Of a stretch of DNA of 64,000 nt, positions 7,750 through 17,528 are shown piece by piece; the first letter of the stretch is position 1, and each line of letters starts with the position of its first letter. The notes beneath the pieces were generated by a model. It saw nothing but the letters and a program-made list of their open reading frames with translations, searched no databases and was not told the origin of the DNA. The DNA is taken from positions 310,001-374,000 of the forward strand of contig CAVQFM010000015.1 of assembly GCA_963711705.1 (NCBI GenBank). The letters are read 5' to 3'. Both the position numbers and the translations under genes were made by a program. The stretch is from RYN-230 sp963711705. GTDB taxonomy: Bacteria > Actinomycetota > Actinomycetes > Streptosporangiales > Streptosporangiaceae.

Positions 7750-8718
7750 TCACCGGGGCGGGAGGTATCCGCCGGGCCGGCGCGCGGGCACCGTGGGCGG
7801 CGGTCCACCGGGTTGCTGGCCGCTGGGCTGGTCAGCGGCGACCTGCTCAGCACGGGCGGCCACATCGCCAGCCGGCCGAGCGGCGGCCGGCTCAGCGGTG
7901 GCCAGGCCGGCGGCAGCCGGGCCAGCGGCGGCCCGGCTGGTGGCCGGGTCGGCGGGCGCCTGGGCCACCAGCCGGGCCTGCGCCCGGGTACGCCGCTCGG
8001 CCAGCACCGCGCACAGGTAATCGGGTGGCGTGGTGCCAGCCGGCGGGGCCGGGCTGACCTGCGCGGCCACCGCGGCCGCGATCCGCTGGCCATGCTCGGC
8101 CCGGGCGGCCGGGGTGAAGTCGTAGTAGCGGCCCAGATACTGGCGGGCGGTCTCGGCGGTCGCATCCGACAGCGCGGACAGTTCGAGGCTGGCCGCCCAC
8201 CCGGCCAGGGCCGGGGGCAGCAGCGGCGCCTGTGCCGCCCCGCCCCGCTGCTGGGGCAGCCGCTCAGTGATCACGAACGTGCCGGCGAAGATATCCCCCA
8301 GGCGCTTGCCGCCCGCCGACAGCAGCGAGCTGACCAGGGCCAGGAAGCCCAGCGTCAGCCAGATTTCCAGCACCGCGGCCAGGGCCCGCATCAGCGCCTG
8401 GCGGAACCGTTCCGGGCCACCGTCGTCGCTGACCACGCGCAGGCCCATGGCCAGCTTGCCCAGCGACCGGCCGCGGCTCAGCGTCTCGAAGATGGTCGGG
8501 TAACCGACGATGATCCCCGTAGTGACGGTCAGCGAGATGGCCGCGACCGCCGCGGGGTCGAGGCCGCCGCCCGCCCCGGCCGCGATGGCCACCCCGGCCA
8601 GCCCAACGAGCAGCACCAGCTGCACGGTGACGTCGATGGCCAGCGCCACCGCGCGGCTGGGGAAGCGGGCGCACGGCACGTCGATAACGACGGCCTCGCC
8701 AGTGATCACCTCGGCCAC
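7750..8718 (-). CDS. RDD family membrane protein
   Basis: A 322-residue protein. The first 150 residues are an RDD domain: RAVALAIDVTVQLVLLV (first helix with the Arg/Asp signature), PTIFETLSRGRSLGKLAMGL, and KRLGDIFAGTFVI. The second half is soluble, helical and Ala/Pro-rich, with RYYDFTPAARAEHGQRIAAAV, a segment seen in actinobacterial RDD proteins of this neighbourhood. The gene diverges from spoIIM (104 bp gap), as in the mycobacterial Rv3695-Rv3690 region that also carries DUF58 and MoxR genes. The molecular role is unknown; transport or membrane organisation is suggested only by family. Confidence 0.85.
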   Translation of the reverse strand: MAEVITGEAVVIDVPCARFPSRAVALAIDVTVQLVLLVGLAGVAIAAGAGGGLDPAAVAAISLTVTTGIIVGYPTIFETLSRGRSLGKLAMGLRVVSDDGGPERFRQALMRALAAVLEIWLTLGFLALVSSLLSAGGKRLGDIFAGTFVITERLPQQRGGAAQAPLLPPALAGWAASLELSALSDATAETARQYLGRYYDFTPAARAEHGQRIAAAVAAQVSPAPPAGTTPPDYLCAVLAERRTRAQARLVAQAPADPATSRAAAGPAAAGLATAEPAAARPAGDVAARAEQVAADQPSGQQPGGPPPTVPARRPGGYLPPR

Positions 8719-8822
8719 ACGAGCTCCAAGTACTGGTCGGCTGGCTCGTGATCACGGTACCGTGCCCCGCTCCGCGCCGGAACAACTGCCATGGCCAGGA
8801 AACCGGGGCCCAGTAGTCTCCT

Positions 8823-9821
8823 GTGGTGGACGTCAACGCGTACGTGGCCGCGCACCAGGCCGACTGGGCCCGGCTGGACGAACTCGTCCGGCGCCGCCGC
8901 CGGCTGACCGGGGGCGAAGTGGATGAGCTGGTCCGGCTGTACCAGCGGACCACGACGCACCTGTCCGCGCTGCGCTCGGCCGGCCATGACCCGGCGCTCA
9001 CCGCTCGGCTGGCTGGCCGGGTCGCGCACGCCCGCAGCGCGGTGACCGGCTCGCACGCACCCGCCTGGGCCACCGTGGCCCGGTTCGCCACCGTGTCCTT
9101 CCCGGCGATGGCCTACCGCGCGCGGTGGTGGTGGGCAGCCACCGCCGGCGGCTCGCTGCTGGTGGCGGTCCTGCTGGGCTGGTGGGTGGCCCGCTCGCCG
9201 GGGGTGCAGGCGGCCCTGCTGCCCCGGGCGGCCGTCCGCGACCTGGTGAACCACGAGTTCCGGCACTACTACTCGCAGTACGCGGCCACCTCGTTCGCGG
9301 CCAAGGTTTGGACCAACAACGTGTGGGTGGCGGCCGAGGCGCTGATCTTCGGTGTGCTGCTCGGCCTGCCCACGCTGCTGGTGCTGTTCGAGAACGCCGC
9401 CAACGGCGGGGTGGAAGCCGGCCTGATGTTCGCGCATGGCAAGGGCGGGCTGTTCGCCACGCTGATCCTGCCGCACGGCATGCTCGAGCTCAGCGCGGTA
9501 TTCCTGGCCGCCGCGACCGGGCTGCGGCTGGGCTGGTGCATCATCGATCCCGGCCCGCGGCCCCGTGGCCGGGCGCTGGCCGAGGAGGGGCGTTCGTCAC
9601 TGACGATCGCGCTCGGGCTGATCGTCGTGCTCCTGGTCTCCGGGGTGATCGAGGCGTTCGTGACGCCCTCGCCGCTGCCGGCCTGGGCCCGGATCGGGAT
9701 CGGCGTACTGGCCGAGGCGGCGTTCCTGGCCTACGTGATCGTGCTCGGCGGGCGCGCCGTCGCGGCGGGCCGCAGCCCGGACATGGAGCACGTGCCGGAC
9801 GTGGCGCCGGTGGCGGGCTAA
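8823..9821 (+). CDS. SpoIIM family (stage II sporulation protein M-like) membrane protein
   Basis: A 332-residue integral membrane protein of the SpoIIM/DUF95 family. It starts with a cytoplasmic helical region (ADWARLDELVRRRRRL, YQRTTTHLSALR), then has five or six membrane helices with the conserved segments WTNNVWVAAEALIFGVLLG and LILPHGMLELSAVFLAA. It is the only rightward gene of the RDD/SpoIIM/DUF58/MoxR block and diverges from RDD. In Actinobacteria this protein is not a proven sporulation engulfment factor; the association with MoxR-DUF58 suggests a role in envelope assembly. The start is GTG at 8823 or the adjacent GTG at 8826. TAGTCT just upstream could be a -10 box, but no -35 was found. 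Confidence 0.85.
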   Translation: MVDVNAYVAAHQADWARLDELVRRRRRLTGGEVDELVRLYQRTTTHLSALRSAGHDPALTARLAGRVAHARSAVTGSHAPAWATVARFATVSFPAMAYRARWWWAATAGGSLLVAVLLGWWVARSPGVQAALLPRAAVRDLVNHEFRHYYSQYAATSFAAKVWTNNVWVAAEALIFGVLLGLPTLLVLFENAANGGVEAGLMFAHGKGGLFATLILPHGMLELSAVFLAAATGLRLGWCIIDPGPRPRGRALAEEGRSSLTIALGLIVVLLVSGVIEAFVTPSPLPAWARIGIGVLAEAAFLAYVIVLGGRAVAAGRSPDMEHVPDVAPVAG

Positions 9822-9860
9822 CGCGGGACGCGCCCCTGGACCGCTGGCCGACAGCCGCGG

Positions 9861-11153
9861 TCAGAGCCGCCCGCTGGCCTTGAGCGCCAGGTAGGCGTCG
9901 GCCAGGGCGGCGGGCAGCTGGTCCGGCGGGGCGTCCACCACCTGCACGCCCTGGCGCCGCAGCAGCGAAGTGATCCGCTGCCGCTCGGCCTGCGCGCTCT
10001 CGGCCGCGGCGGCCGTGTACACGCTGGCCACGTCGCAGCGGGCGGCGGCCAGCCGGGCGAGCGCCGGATCGGCCACCGCCGCGATCATGATCATGTTCCG
10101 GGACACCAGCGGGCCCAGCCGGGGCAGCAGCCCTTCCTCGATCGCCGCCGGGTTCAGGTCGGTCAGCAGCACCACCAGGCAGCGCCGCCGGGCGACGGTG
10201 AGCACGGCGCTGGCCAGGGCTGCGGCGTCGGTTTCGGTCAGCTCGGCGTCCAGCGGCGCCAGGGCATCGGTGAACGCGGCCAGCACCGAGGACCGCGGGG
10301 CACCCAGCACCCGGGCGCGCAGCCGGCGGCCGAACGCGATCAGGTCGATCCGGTCGCCGGCCCGGGACGCCAGCGCGGCCAGCAGCAGCGTGGCGTCCAT
10401 CGACGCATCCAGCCGCGGGATGCCGCCGACCCGCCCGGCCGACGTCCGGCCGGTATCCAGGACGACCAGGATCCGCCGGTCGCGCTCGGGCCGCCAGGTC
10501 CGGACCATCACGTCACTCTTGCGCGCCGCGGCCCGCCAGTCGATGGACCGGACGTCGTCACCGATCACGTACTCGCGGAGCGCGTCGAACTCGGTACCCG
10601 GGCCACGCAGCAGCGAGCGGTGCTGCCCGTCGAGCTGGCGCAGCTGGGCGAGCTTCTCGCTGAGGTGCCGCCGGCTGCCGAACGGTGGCAGTACCCGCAC
10701 GGCCCACCTGGCTGGGTGCCGGCCCTGGCGGGCGGCCAGCCCGAGCGGCCCGGCCGAGCGGACAAAGACCGCAGCGGACACCTTGTCGCCGCGCCGGTCG
10801 GGGATCAGGGTGCTGGTCACCGTGGCCCGGGCCCCGGCCGGCACGGCCAGCCGGAACTGCCCCGGCCCGGCGTGCGCGCTGGGCTGCCAGGCGGGCCGCA
10901 CCGTGCCGCGCAGCGGACGGGGGCCCGGGTTGCGCACGGTGACCTCGGCGGTAGCCGGCTCGCCGAGCAGCACCCGGGTGTCGCCGGACCGGCTGACTTC
11001 CAGCCGCCGGACGCTGGCGGCCAGGGCCAGATCGGCCACGATCGCCGCGAGCAGCAGGCCGTTGACGGCCAGCAGGGCGGGCAGCGTCCGGATGCCGAGC
11101 ACGACCAGGGCGCCGATGAGCGCGGCCAGCCCGGCCCGCCCGGTCAGTGCCAT
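9861..11153 (-). CDS. DUF58 domain-containing protein (vWA-like)
   Basis: A 430-residue MoxR-partner protein. Two N-terminal membrane helices (about residues 5-50) precede a beta-rich region and the DUF58 core LREYVIGDDVRSIDWRAAAR. A von Willebrand A-like part follows (RRILVVLDTGRTSAGR, with a DxG-type start, and VVLLTDLNP). MoxR ATPases with DUF58/vWA proteins are thought to act as chaperones or metal-insertion factors for secreted complexes. The ATG at 11153 is chosen because it begins MALTGRAGLAALIGAL, the usual hydrophobic N-terminus, and lies seven bases after the moxR stop; the longer frame upstream overlaps moxR. It is the last gene of the leftward operon. Confidence 0.9.
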   Translation of the reverse strand: MALTGRAGLAALIGALVVLGIRTLPALLAVNGLLLAAIVADLALAASVRRLEVSRSGDTRVLLGEPATAEVTVRNPGPRPLRGTVRPAWQPSAHAGPGQFRLAVPAGARATVTSTLIPDRRGDKVSAAVFVRSAGPLGLAARQGRHPARWAVRVLPPFGSRRHLSEKLAQLRQLDGQHRSLLRGPGTEFDALREYVIGDDVRSIDWRAAARKSDVMVRTWRPERDRRILVVLDTGRTSAGRVGGIPRLDASMDATLLLAALASRAGDRIDLIAFGRRLRARVLGAPRSSVLAAFTDALAPLDAELTETDAAALASAVLTVARRRCLVVLLTDLNPAAIEEGLLPRLGPLVSRNMIMIAAVADPALARLAAARCDVASVYTAAAAESAQAERQRITSLLRRQGVQVVDAPPDQLPAALADAYLALKASGRL

Positions 11154-11160
11154 CTGCCGG

Positions 11161-12143
<983 letters not shown>

Positions 12144-12147
<4 letters not shown>

Positions 12148-13355
12148 GGCGTGCGTACCTCTTCCTCAAGGGCGTCGATGTCCCGGCCCAGGGCGACCAG
12201 CGCCGCGTCGTCGCGCGGGGCCGGCCCGAACAAGACTGCCTCAACCGCGCTGGCTTCGCGGCCAGTCAGCGCGGCCACGGCCGCGGACACCGTGGCTGGA
12301 TCGGCCTGACCGGGCAGGGCCAGCCGGGTGGTGATCCGGTGCCGGGCGGCCGTGCGGAGCACCTCGGCCGCCCGGTCGCGGGCGTGCCGGGACTGGTAGA
12401 GCCGCCCGTGGCCTTCCACGGTCTCGGACGCCCGGACCACGACCGGGAGCGGCTCGCGGACCAGGGGGCCGAGCCGCCGCATCCGCCACAGCGCGGCCAG
12501 CCCGGCCGCAATCAGCAGCTGCCCGGCCACCAGGTAGCCGGGCAGCGGGATCTCCTGGAGGAGTGATTCCGCCCCGCCCGGGGCGGCCGCCGCGGCCAGG
12601 CTGGGCACCAGCCAGACGATCCGCGGGCGGCCCTGCAGCAGGTTCAGGGCCAGGGCTGCGTCACCCCGCTTGGCCAGGCTGCCGTTGCTCAGCGGTGCCC
12701 CGGTGCCCAGCAGGGTGACCGACCGGTCCCCGGCCGGGTAACGGATCAGCGAGGGGTGCCCGTGTACCTGGTAGCACTGCGCGGCCCGGCCGGTGGGGTC
12801 CTGCATCAGGACACCGCCCATGAGGGCGTCCCCGGCGGCGGCCGCCGCGGGCAGCGAGCAGCCCGGGCTGGCCGGCTGGACTTCGGCCGCACCCGCCACC
12901 CGGGCGGGCGGGCCAGGCTGCGGACTGCGGGCCAGCGCGCTGAGCGCCGCGCTGTCCGGCTCGACCACCACCAGGCTGGCTGGCCCGTGGACCAGCGCGG
13001 CGAGCTGGCGGGCGGTGAGCAGGTACGGGCTGGTGATGACCAGGGTCGCGGGACTACCGCGGGTCGCGGCCTGGGCCGCGGCGGCCGTGGCCACCCGGGT
13101 GACCTGCTGGCCGCGCTGGCCGAGGAGGTCGGCCAGGGCCCTGGTGCCCTGCGCCTTGGGATTGCCTGGGTCCAGGTAGCCCGCGGTAGCCGGGGCTGGC
13201 CTGAGCAGGGCGATGAGGACGCCGGCCAGCAGGATCAGCGCCACCACCGCGACCGGGCCCAGCCAGCGGCGTGCCTTCCCAGGGCGCGACCTGGGGCCGG
13301 GCCCGCGGCCGGCCGCCGTCCCCGGGCTGGCCAGCACGGCGGCTGGCCCGGTCAT
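12144..13355 (-). CDS. DUF4350 domain-containing membrane protein
   Basis: A 403-residue protein with a basic N-terminus, one membrane helix (about 31-50, GPVAVVALILLAGVLIALL) and a large extracytoplasmic DUF4350 domain. That domain begins TAGYLDPGNPKAQGTRALA and contains LVVVEPDS. A second membrane helix (YLVAGQLLIAAGLAALWRM) leads to a cytoplasmic tail (RLYQSRHARDRAAEVLR). DUF4350 resembles class I glutamine-amidotransferase-like folds found beside MoxR genes. Starts overlap on both sides (ATGA with DUF4129 upstream, GTGA with moxR downstream), so it is an internal member of a tightly coupled operon. Biochemical role unknown. Confidence 0.85.
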
Positions 13356-14068
13356 GCCGGGTCACCGGCGGCCGTACTGGCCGGCCCGGGAGCGGCGGGC
13401 CCGCTGCGGGCCGCCGCCGTGCGGCTGGCCGCGATGATCCGCTGGTCCAGGTCCTGGACGAGCGCGTATCCCGCCGCGGTGCCGGGCCGCTCGCCGTAGC
13501 AGATGTCGTCGAACAGCCGGGCGCCCTGGCGCAGCGCGCTGGCGTCGGCGGGCAGCGCCTGCGCGGCCTCGGCCGCGATCTCGGCCGCGGTCCAGCCGAG
13601 CCGGGGGCTGAGCACGCCCCGTTCTTCGAGCTCGCGGGCGATCGCCCGGACGCATTCCACGATGGCCGCCGCGTAGTCACCGGCCGCGGCCAGCCGCCCG
13701 GCCCGCCGCCGGTGGTCGGCTGCGCTGAGCGCCTGACTGCCCGCCAGCTGTGGGTCAGCTGCGCGGTGCGCCCGGGCCAGCGGGCCCACCCGGTTCAGCA
13801 CCACGGCGGCGGCCAGTGCCGCGAGCGCGGCCAGGGCGACCACCGCCCACCAGCCGCCCGGGAACGAGCTGCCCGCCTTGAACAGCTGATCCAGCAGCTT
13901 GTCGGCCAGGGCCAGGATCCGCTGGGTCAGGGACGGGTGCGGATGGAAGATCGCCTTGGCCAGTTCATCCCGGGCGAGCCGCTGACCAGCCACGCGGCTG
14001 ACCGGCGGGCTGGCTGTGGCCCGCGCCAGGCCCGCGGGCCACGTCAGGGCGGCCACAGCCGCGGTCAC
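13352..14068 (-). CDS. DUF4129 domain-containing protein
   Basis: A 238-residue protein. The N-terminus (VTAAVAALTWPAGLARATA) is weakly signal-like. The extracytoplasmic part includes RDELAKAIFHPHPSLTQRIL, and one strong membrane helix follows (WWAVVALAALAALAAAVVL). The C-terminal DUF4129 domain has AGDYAAAIVECVRAIARELEE and GWTAAEIAAEAA. The GTG at 14068 is selected because it overlaps the upstream stop as GTGA; GTG at 14071 is an alternative. DUF4129 proteins accompany MoxR/DUF58 and transglutaminase-like genes in Actinobacteria. The open frame continues far upstream only because it shadows the preceding gene. Confidence 0.8.
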   Translation of the reverse strand: MTAAVAALTWPAGLARATASPPVSRVAGQRLARDELAKAIFHPHPSLTQRILALADKLLDQLFKAGSSFPGGWWAVVALAALAALAAAVVLNRVGPLARAHRAADPQLAGSQALSAADHRRRAGRLAAAGDYAAAIVECVRAIARELEERGVLSPRLGWTAAEIAAEAAQALPADASALRQGARLFDDICYGERPGTAAGYALVQDLDQRIIAASRTAAARSGPAAPGPASTAAGDPA

Positions 14069-15444
14069 CACGGCGGTGGGGCTCCCGCGGCGGTGGGCGG
14101 CGCACCCGGCGCGGGCAGGCCGCCCGCTGGCGCCGGGCCGTCCGCGGGCGGGCGCCACACGGAGGTGAAGTCGCCCGGGCCGGCCTGCCCGCTGCCCGCG
14201 GCGGTACGCAGCGCGAGGTCCAGGCCTTCCTTGCGCATCCGCAGGTCCACGTAGAGCAGCACGGTGACCCCCGCGGTGATCGGCCGGGTCACGGTGCCGG
14301 CCGCGATCGCGCCGACCACCGCGATGATCGTCCCCACGCTGAACCCGCCACCCGAGGACACCAGCGAACCGATGAAGGTGAACGGGAGCTGCAGGATGGC
14401 CCCGGCGATCACGACGATGAGCCCGGCCAGCAGCAGGATGCCGAAGATCCGCCAGAAGCTCCGCCGGACCAGCCGCCAGGACCGGGCCAGGGCACGGCGG
14501 GCGCCCGCCTCCTCGAGCACCACTACCGGGGTGACCAGGCTCAGCATCGTGGAGAACCAGATGCCGAGCACCACGGCCGCGGGGACCCCGGGCAGGCCGA
14601 CCGCCACGTAGACCGCGGCTGGCGCGCTGGCCGCGGACGCGGCCAGCATGATCAGCGCCACGATGGCCGCCGGGCCGAGGCTGATCAGCAGCACCAGCAG
14701 CGTGGCCAGCAGCAGGCTGGGCAGCCGCGGCGCCGCGGCCCGCCAGGCCTGGCCGGCGGTGATCTGCTGGCCCGCTACCCCGCGGGCGATGATGGGCGCG
14801 AGCAGCCCGGCCAGGATGGCCTGCACGATGATCGTCAGCAGCAGCGCGACGGCCAGCGCGGGCAGCACGGCCGCGGCCAGCTGGCCGATCAGGTGCTCGG
14901 CCTGCCGGGTGGTCATCTGCTGGCCCGGCTGGGGCAGGTTGACGCCGCCCGCCAGGTTGAGCAGGGTCAGCGACAGAGTGGTCGAGACGATCGCGCTGAT
15001 CGTGATGATCACGGCTGAGATGCCGAGGATGGTCCTGGGGTTGCGGCGGATGGACGCGAACGCCCCGTCCAGGATCTCGCCGACGCCCAGCGGCCGCAGC
15101 GGGATCACGCCCGGCTTGGGTGCGGATGCCCCATACCGGGGGCCTGGGCCGGGCTGGCCCGCGGGCGGCCCGTACCCCGCCTGGCCGTACCCCGCCTGGC
15201 CGTACCCCGGCTGGCCGTTGCCGGGCTGGCCGGGTCCCTGCCCGTAGCCAGGCTGGCCGTATCCCGGCTGGCCGTAGCCGGGCGGGCCGGACCCCGGCGG
15301 GCCCGGCGGTGCGATGTCCCGGCCAGGGCCGGCCGGGGGTGCTGGCTGGCCGGGACCACCTGGCCCGGCGGACGGCGGGAACCATGGCTGCGGCAGCCCG
15401 GGCGGCCCGTTCGCTGGCGTGTCCGACGACGGACTGTCTGTCAT
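14065..15444 (-). CDS. proline/glycine-rich polytopic membrane protein (glycerophosphoryl diester phosphodiesterase membrane-domain-like)
   Basis: A 459-residue protein heading the leftward DUF4129-DUF4350-moxR-DUF58 operon. Residues 1-110 are a Pro/Gly/Gln-rich cytoplasmic tail with repeated PGYGQ/AGYGQ pentapeptides. From PLRPLGVGEILDGAFASIRR onwards it has the conserved amphipathic motif and about six membrane helices of the family often labelled glycerophosphoryl diester phosphodiesterase membrane domain (ARRALARSWRLVRRSFWRIF is typical). No phosphodiesterase catalytic domain is present, so the name reflects the membrane part only. The ATG at 15444 begins MTDSPSSDTPANGPPG. The tail is low-complexity and could mediate protein contacts. 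Confidence 0.75.
   Translation of the reverse strand: MTDSPSSDTPANGPPGLPQPWFPPSAGPGGPGQPAPPAGPGRDIAPPGPPGSGPPGYGQPGYGQPGYGQGPGQPGNGQPGYGQAGYGQAGYGPPAGQPGPGPRYGASAPKPGVIPLRPLGVGEILDGAFASIRRNPRTILGISAVIITISAIVSTTLSLTLLNLAGGVNLPQPGQQMTTRQAEHLIGQLAAAVLPALAVALLLTIIVQAILAGLLAPIIARGVAGQQITAGQAWRAAAPRLPSLLLATLLVLLISLGPAAIVALIMLAASAASAPAAVYVAVGLPGVPAAVVLGIWFSTMLSLVTPVVVLEEAGARRALARSWRLVRRSFWRIFGILLLAGLIVVIAGAILQLPFTFIGSLVSSGGGFSVGTIIAVVGAIAAGTVTRPITAGVTVLLYVDLRMRKEGLDLALRTAAGSGQAGPGDFTSVWRPPADGPAPAGGLPAPGAPPTAAGAPPPW
15171..15290. repeat. 15-bp coding tandem repeats (PGYGQ/AGYGQ pentapeptides)
   Basis: Imperfect 15-bp units such as cgtaccccgcctggc recur head to tail from 15171, read on the minus strand as Gly-Tyr-Gly-Gln-[Pro/Ala]. 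The first three units are nearly identical and later ones drift (GNGQ, GQGPGQ). They encode the disordered N-terminal tail of the membrane protein at 14065-15444. In-frame unit length means copy-number change alters only tail length. Confidence 0.8.
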
Positions 15445-15684
15445 GGTTCTCCCTGGCGGCATCCTGCCGGGCTCTCCTGCCCGGTGCCGTGCCGCCGACC
15501 TACTCGCCGATGAGCGGGCTCCCCCGATCCCGCTGGCGCCCATACTCGCACGAAGCCGGCCGGTCATGAAGCGCGGCGCCGGAAGCCTGCCCGCTGGGCC
15601 GCCCCGGGGCACACCCGGCCAGCTGGACGCCGCCCGGGCTGGCCGGAATTCGACCGGCAGGCAGCCGCGGGGCAGACTCGGGGT

Positions 15685-16785
15685 ATGGACATGCCCACCT
15701 TGCGCTGGCTCGATGGGCCTGGCGGGCCAGCCATCGCGCTGCTCGACCAGACCCGGCTGCCGGCTGAGGAGGTCGTCGTCACCTGCCGCAGCGTCGGCGA
15801 GCTGGTGGCGGCGATCCGCCGCCTGGTGGTGCGGGGAGCGCCGGTACTTGGCCTGGCCGGGGCGTACGGCGTGGCCCTGGCCGCCTATCAGGGCCAGGAT
15901 GTGGTGGCGGCCGCGGCCGCGCTGGCCGGGGCCCGGCCCACCGCGGTCAACCTGGCCTGGGGCGCGCACCGGGCGCTGGCTGCCTGGCGGGCGGCCAGCC
16001 GTGACACCGGGAACCGCCCGCCCGCTGGCCCGCCGCTGGCGGAGCGGGCGGCCGCGGCCGCGCTGGCCGAGGCGCGCTCCATCGCTGCCGCCGACGCGGC
16101 GGCCAGCGCGGCCATGGCCGCGCACGGCCTGCGGCTGCTGCCGGCCGGGGCCCGGGTCCTCACCCACTGCAACACCGGGCGGCTGGTCTCCGCGGGCGAG
16201 GGCACTGCGTTCGCCGTGATCCTGGCCGCACACCGGGCCGGGCAGCTGGCCAAGCTGTGGGTGGACGAGACCCGCCCGCTGCTGCAGGGGGCCCGGCTCA
16301 CCGCGTATGAGGCCCAGCGAGCTGGCATCGACTACGCGGTGCTGCCCGACGCGGCCGCGGCCAGCCTGCTGGCCAGTGGCGAGGTGGACGTGGTGCTCAC
16401 CGGCGCGGACCGGATCGCGGCGGACGGCAGCGTGGCCAACAAGGTCGGCACCTACGGCCTGGCTGTCCTGGCCCAGCAGCACAGCGTGCCTTTCGTGGTC
16501 GTGGCCCCGATGTCCACCATCGACTTCAGCACCCCCGGCAGCAGCGGCATCGTGGTGGAGCACCGCACCGCGGCGGAAGTGACGACGCTGGCCGGGCAGG
16601 CCATCGCGCCGCCGGGCAGCGCCGCCTACAACCCCGCGTTCGACGTGACACCGGGCCGCCTGGTCACCGCGCTGGTGACCGAGCGTGGTGTTGTGCAGCC
16701 GGTAACTCCAGGTAATCTGCGGGTGCTGGGCGATCCGCAGGCTCTGCCGAAGAGTGCCCTCCCCGCTATTTCCGTGGAACTATGA
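15685..16785 (+). CDS. mtnA: S-methyl-5-thioribose-1-phosphate isomerase
   Basis: Converts 5-methylthioribose-1-phosphate to 5-methylthioribulose-1-phosphate in methionine salvage. The 366-residue protein carries the family signatures VRGAPVLGLAGAYGVALA, LTHCNTGRL (catalytic Cys), TGADRIAADGSVANKVGTY (catalytic Asp) and a C-terminal YNPAFDVTPG. The ATG at 15685 is used; ATG at 15691 is possible. The stop overlaps mtrA (ATGA), placing a metabolic gene directly ahead of the two-component operon. No other salvage gene is nearby, so the rest of the pathway must lie elsewhere. The two SAHH genes lie about 9 kb to the left. Confidence 0.95.
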   Translation: MDMPTLRWLDGPGGPAIALLDQTRLPAEEVVVTCRSVGELVAAIRRLVVRGAPVLGLAGAYGVALAAYQGQDVVAAAAALAGARPTAVNLAWGAHRALAAWRAASRDTGNRPPAGPPLAERAAAAALAEARSIAAADAAASAAMAAHGLRLLPAGARVLTHCNTGRLVSAGEGTAFAVILAAHRAGQLAKLWVDETRPLLQGARLTAYEAQRAGIDYAVLPDAAAASLLASGEVDVVLTGADRIAADGSVANKVGTYGLAVLAQQHSVPFVVVAPMSTIDFSTPGSSGIVVEHRTAAEVTTLAGQAIAPPGSAAYNPAFDVTPGRLVTALVTERGVVQPVTPGNLRVLGDPQALPKSALPAISVEL

Positions 16786-17468
16786 GGCCCATGAAAGGTC
16801 GCGTGCTCGTCGTCGATGACGACGCTGCCCTGTCCGAGATGCTCGGCATCATGCTCCGGGGCGAAGGGTTCGAGCCAACATTTGTCGCGGACGGCGACAA
16901 GGCCATCGAGGTATTCCGGGACACTCACCCCGACCTGGTGCTGCTCGACCTGATGCTGCCGGGCGCCGATGGCATCGATGTCTGCCGTCAGATCCGTACC
17001 GAATCAGGCGTGCCTATCGTCATGCTCACGGCCAAGAGCGACACTGTCGACGTGGTGCTGGGGCTGGAATCCGGTGCGGACGACTACATCGTCAAGCCCT
17101 TCAAGTCGAAAGAGCTGATCGCCCGCGTCCGGGCCCGGCTGCGCCGCACTGACGATCCGGCGCCGGAGATGCTGGAGATCGTGGACGTGGAGATCGACGT
17201 CGCGGGGCATTCGGTGAAGCGCGCTGGCAGGCCGGTCAGCCTCACCCCGCTGGAGTTCGACCTGCTGGTCGCGCTGGCCCGCAAGCCCCGCCAGGTGTTC
17301 ACCCGGGAGGTGCTGCTGGAGCAGGTCTGGGGCTACCGGCACGCGGCGGACACCCGGCTGGTCAATGTGCACGTGCAGCGCCTTCGCGCCAAGATCGAGA
17401 AAGATCCGGAGCACCCTGAGATCGTGGTCACCGTGCGCGGCGTGGGCTACAAGGCAGGACCGGCCTGA
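16782..17468 (+). CDS. mtrA: two-component response regulator MtrA
   Basis: An OmpR/PhoB-type regulator of 228 residues, the essential envelope and cell-cycle regulator of Actinobacteria. Receiver: VLVVDDDAALSEML, phospho-acceptor D56 in DLVLLDLMLPGADG, the Thr of IVMLTAKSDT, and the Lys of YIVKPFKSKEL. The winged helix has SLTPLEFDLLVALARKPRQV, WGYRHAADTRLVNVHVQRL and TVRGVGYKAGP. Sequence and length agree closely with mycobacterial MtrA. The first ATG overlaps the mtnA stop; ATG at 16791 (MKGRVLVVDDD) is the other candidate and matches the family start better. mtrB and lpqB follow, as in relatives. Confidence 0.97.
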   Translation: MRPMKGRVLVVDDDAALSEMLGIMLRGEGFEPTFVADGDKAIEVFRDTHPDLVLLDLMLPGADGIDVCRQIRTESGVPIVMLTAKSDTVDVVLGLESGADDYIVKPFKSKELIARVRARLRRTDDPAPEMLEIVDVEIDVAGHSVKRAGRPVSLTPLEFDLLVALARKPRQVFTREVLLEQVWGYRHAADTRLVNVHVQRLRAKIEKDPEHPEIVVTVRGVGYKAGPA

Positions 17469-17528
17469 CGGGGATCGGCCTGCCGCGGGTGACCCGGCGG
17501 GCAGATTCCGTTCAGGAGGAGAAGGGCG

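Noticed and set aside
15445..16563. upstream extension of the membrane-protein frame through mtnA
   Set aside because: It is antisense to mtnA; the recognisable protein starts at ATG 15444.
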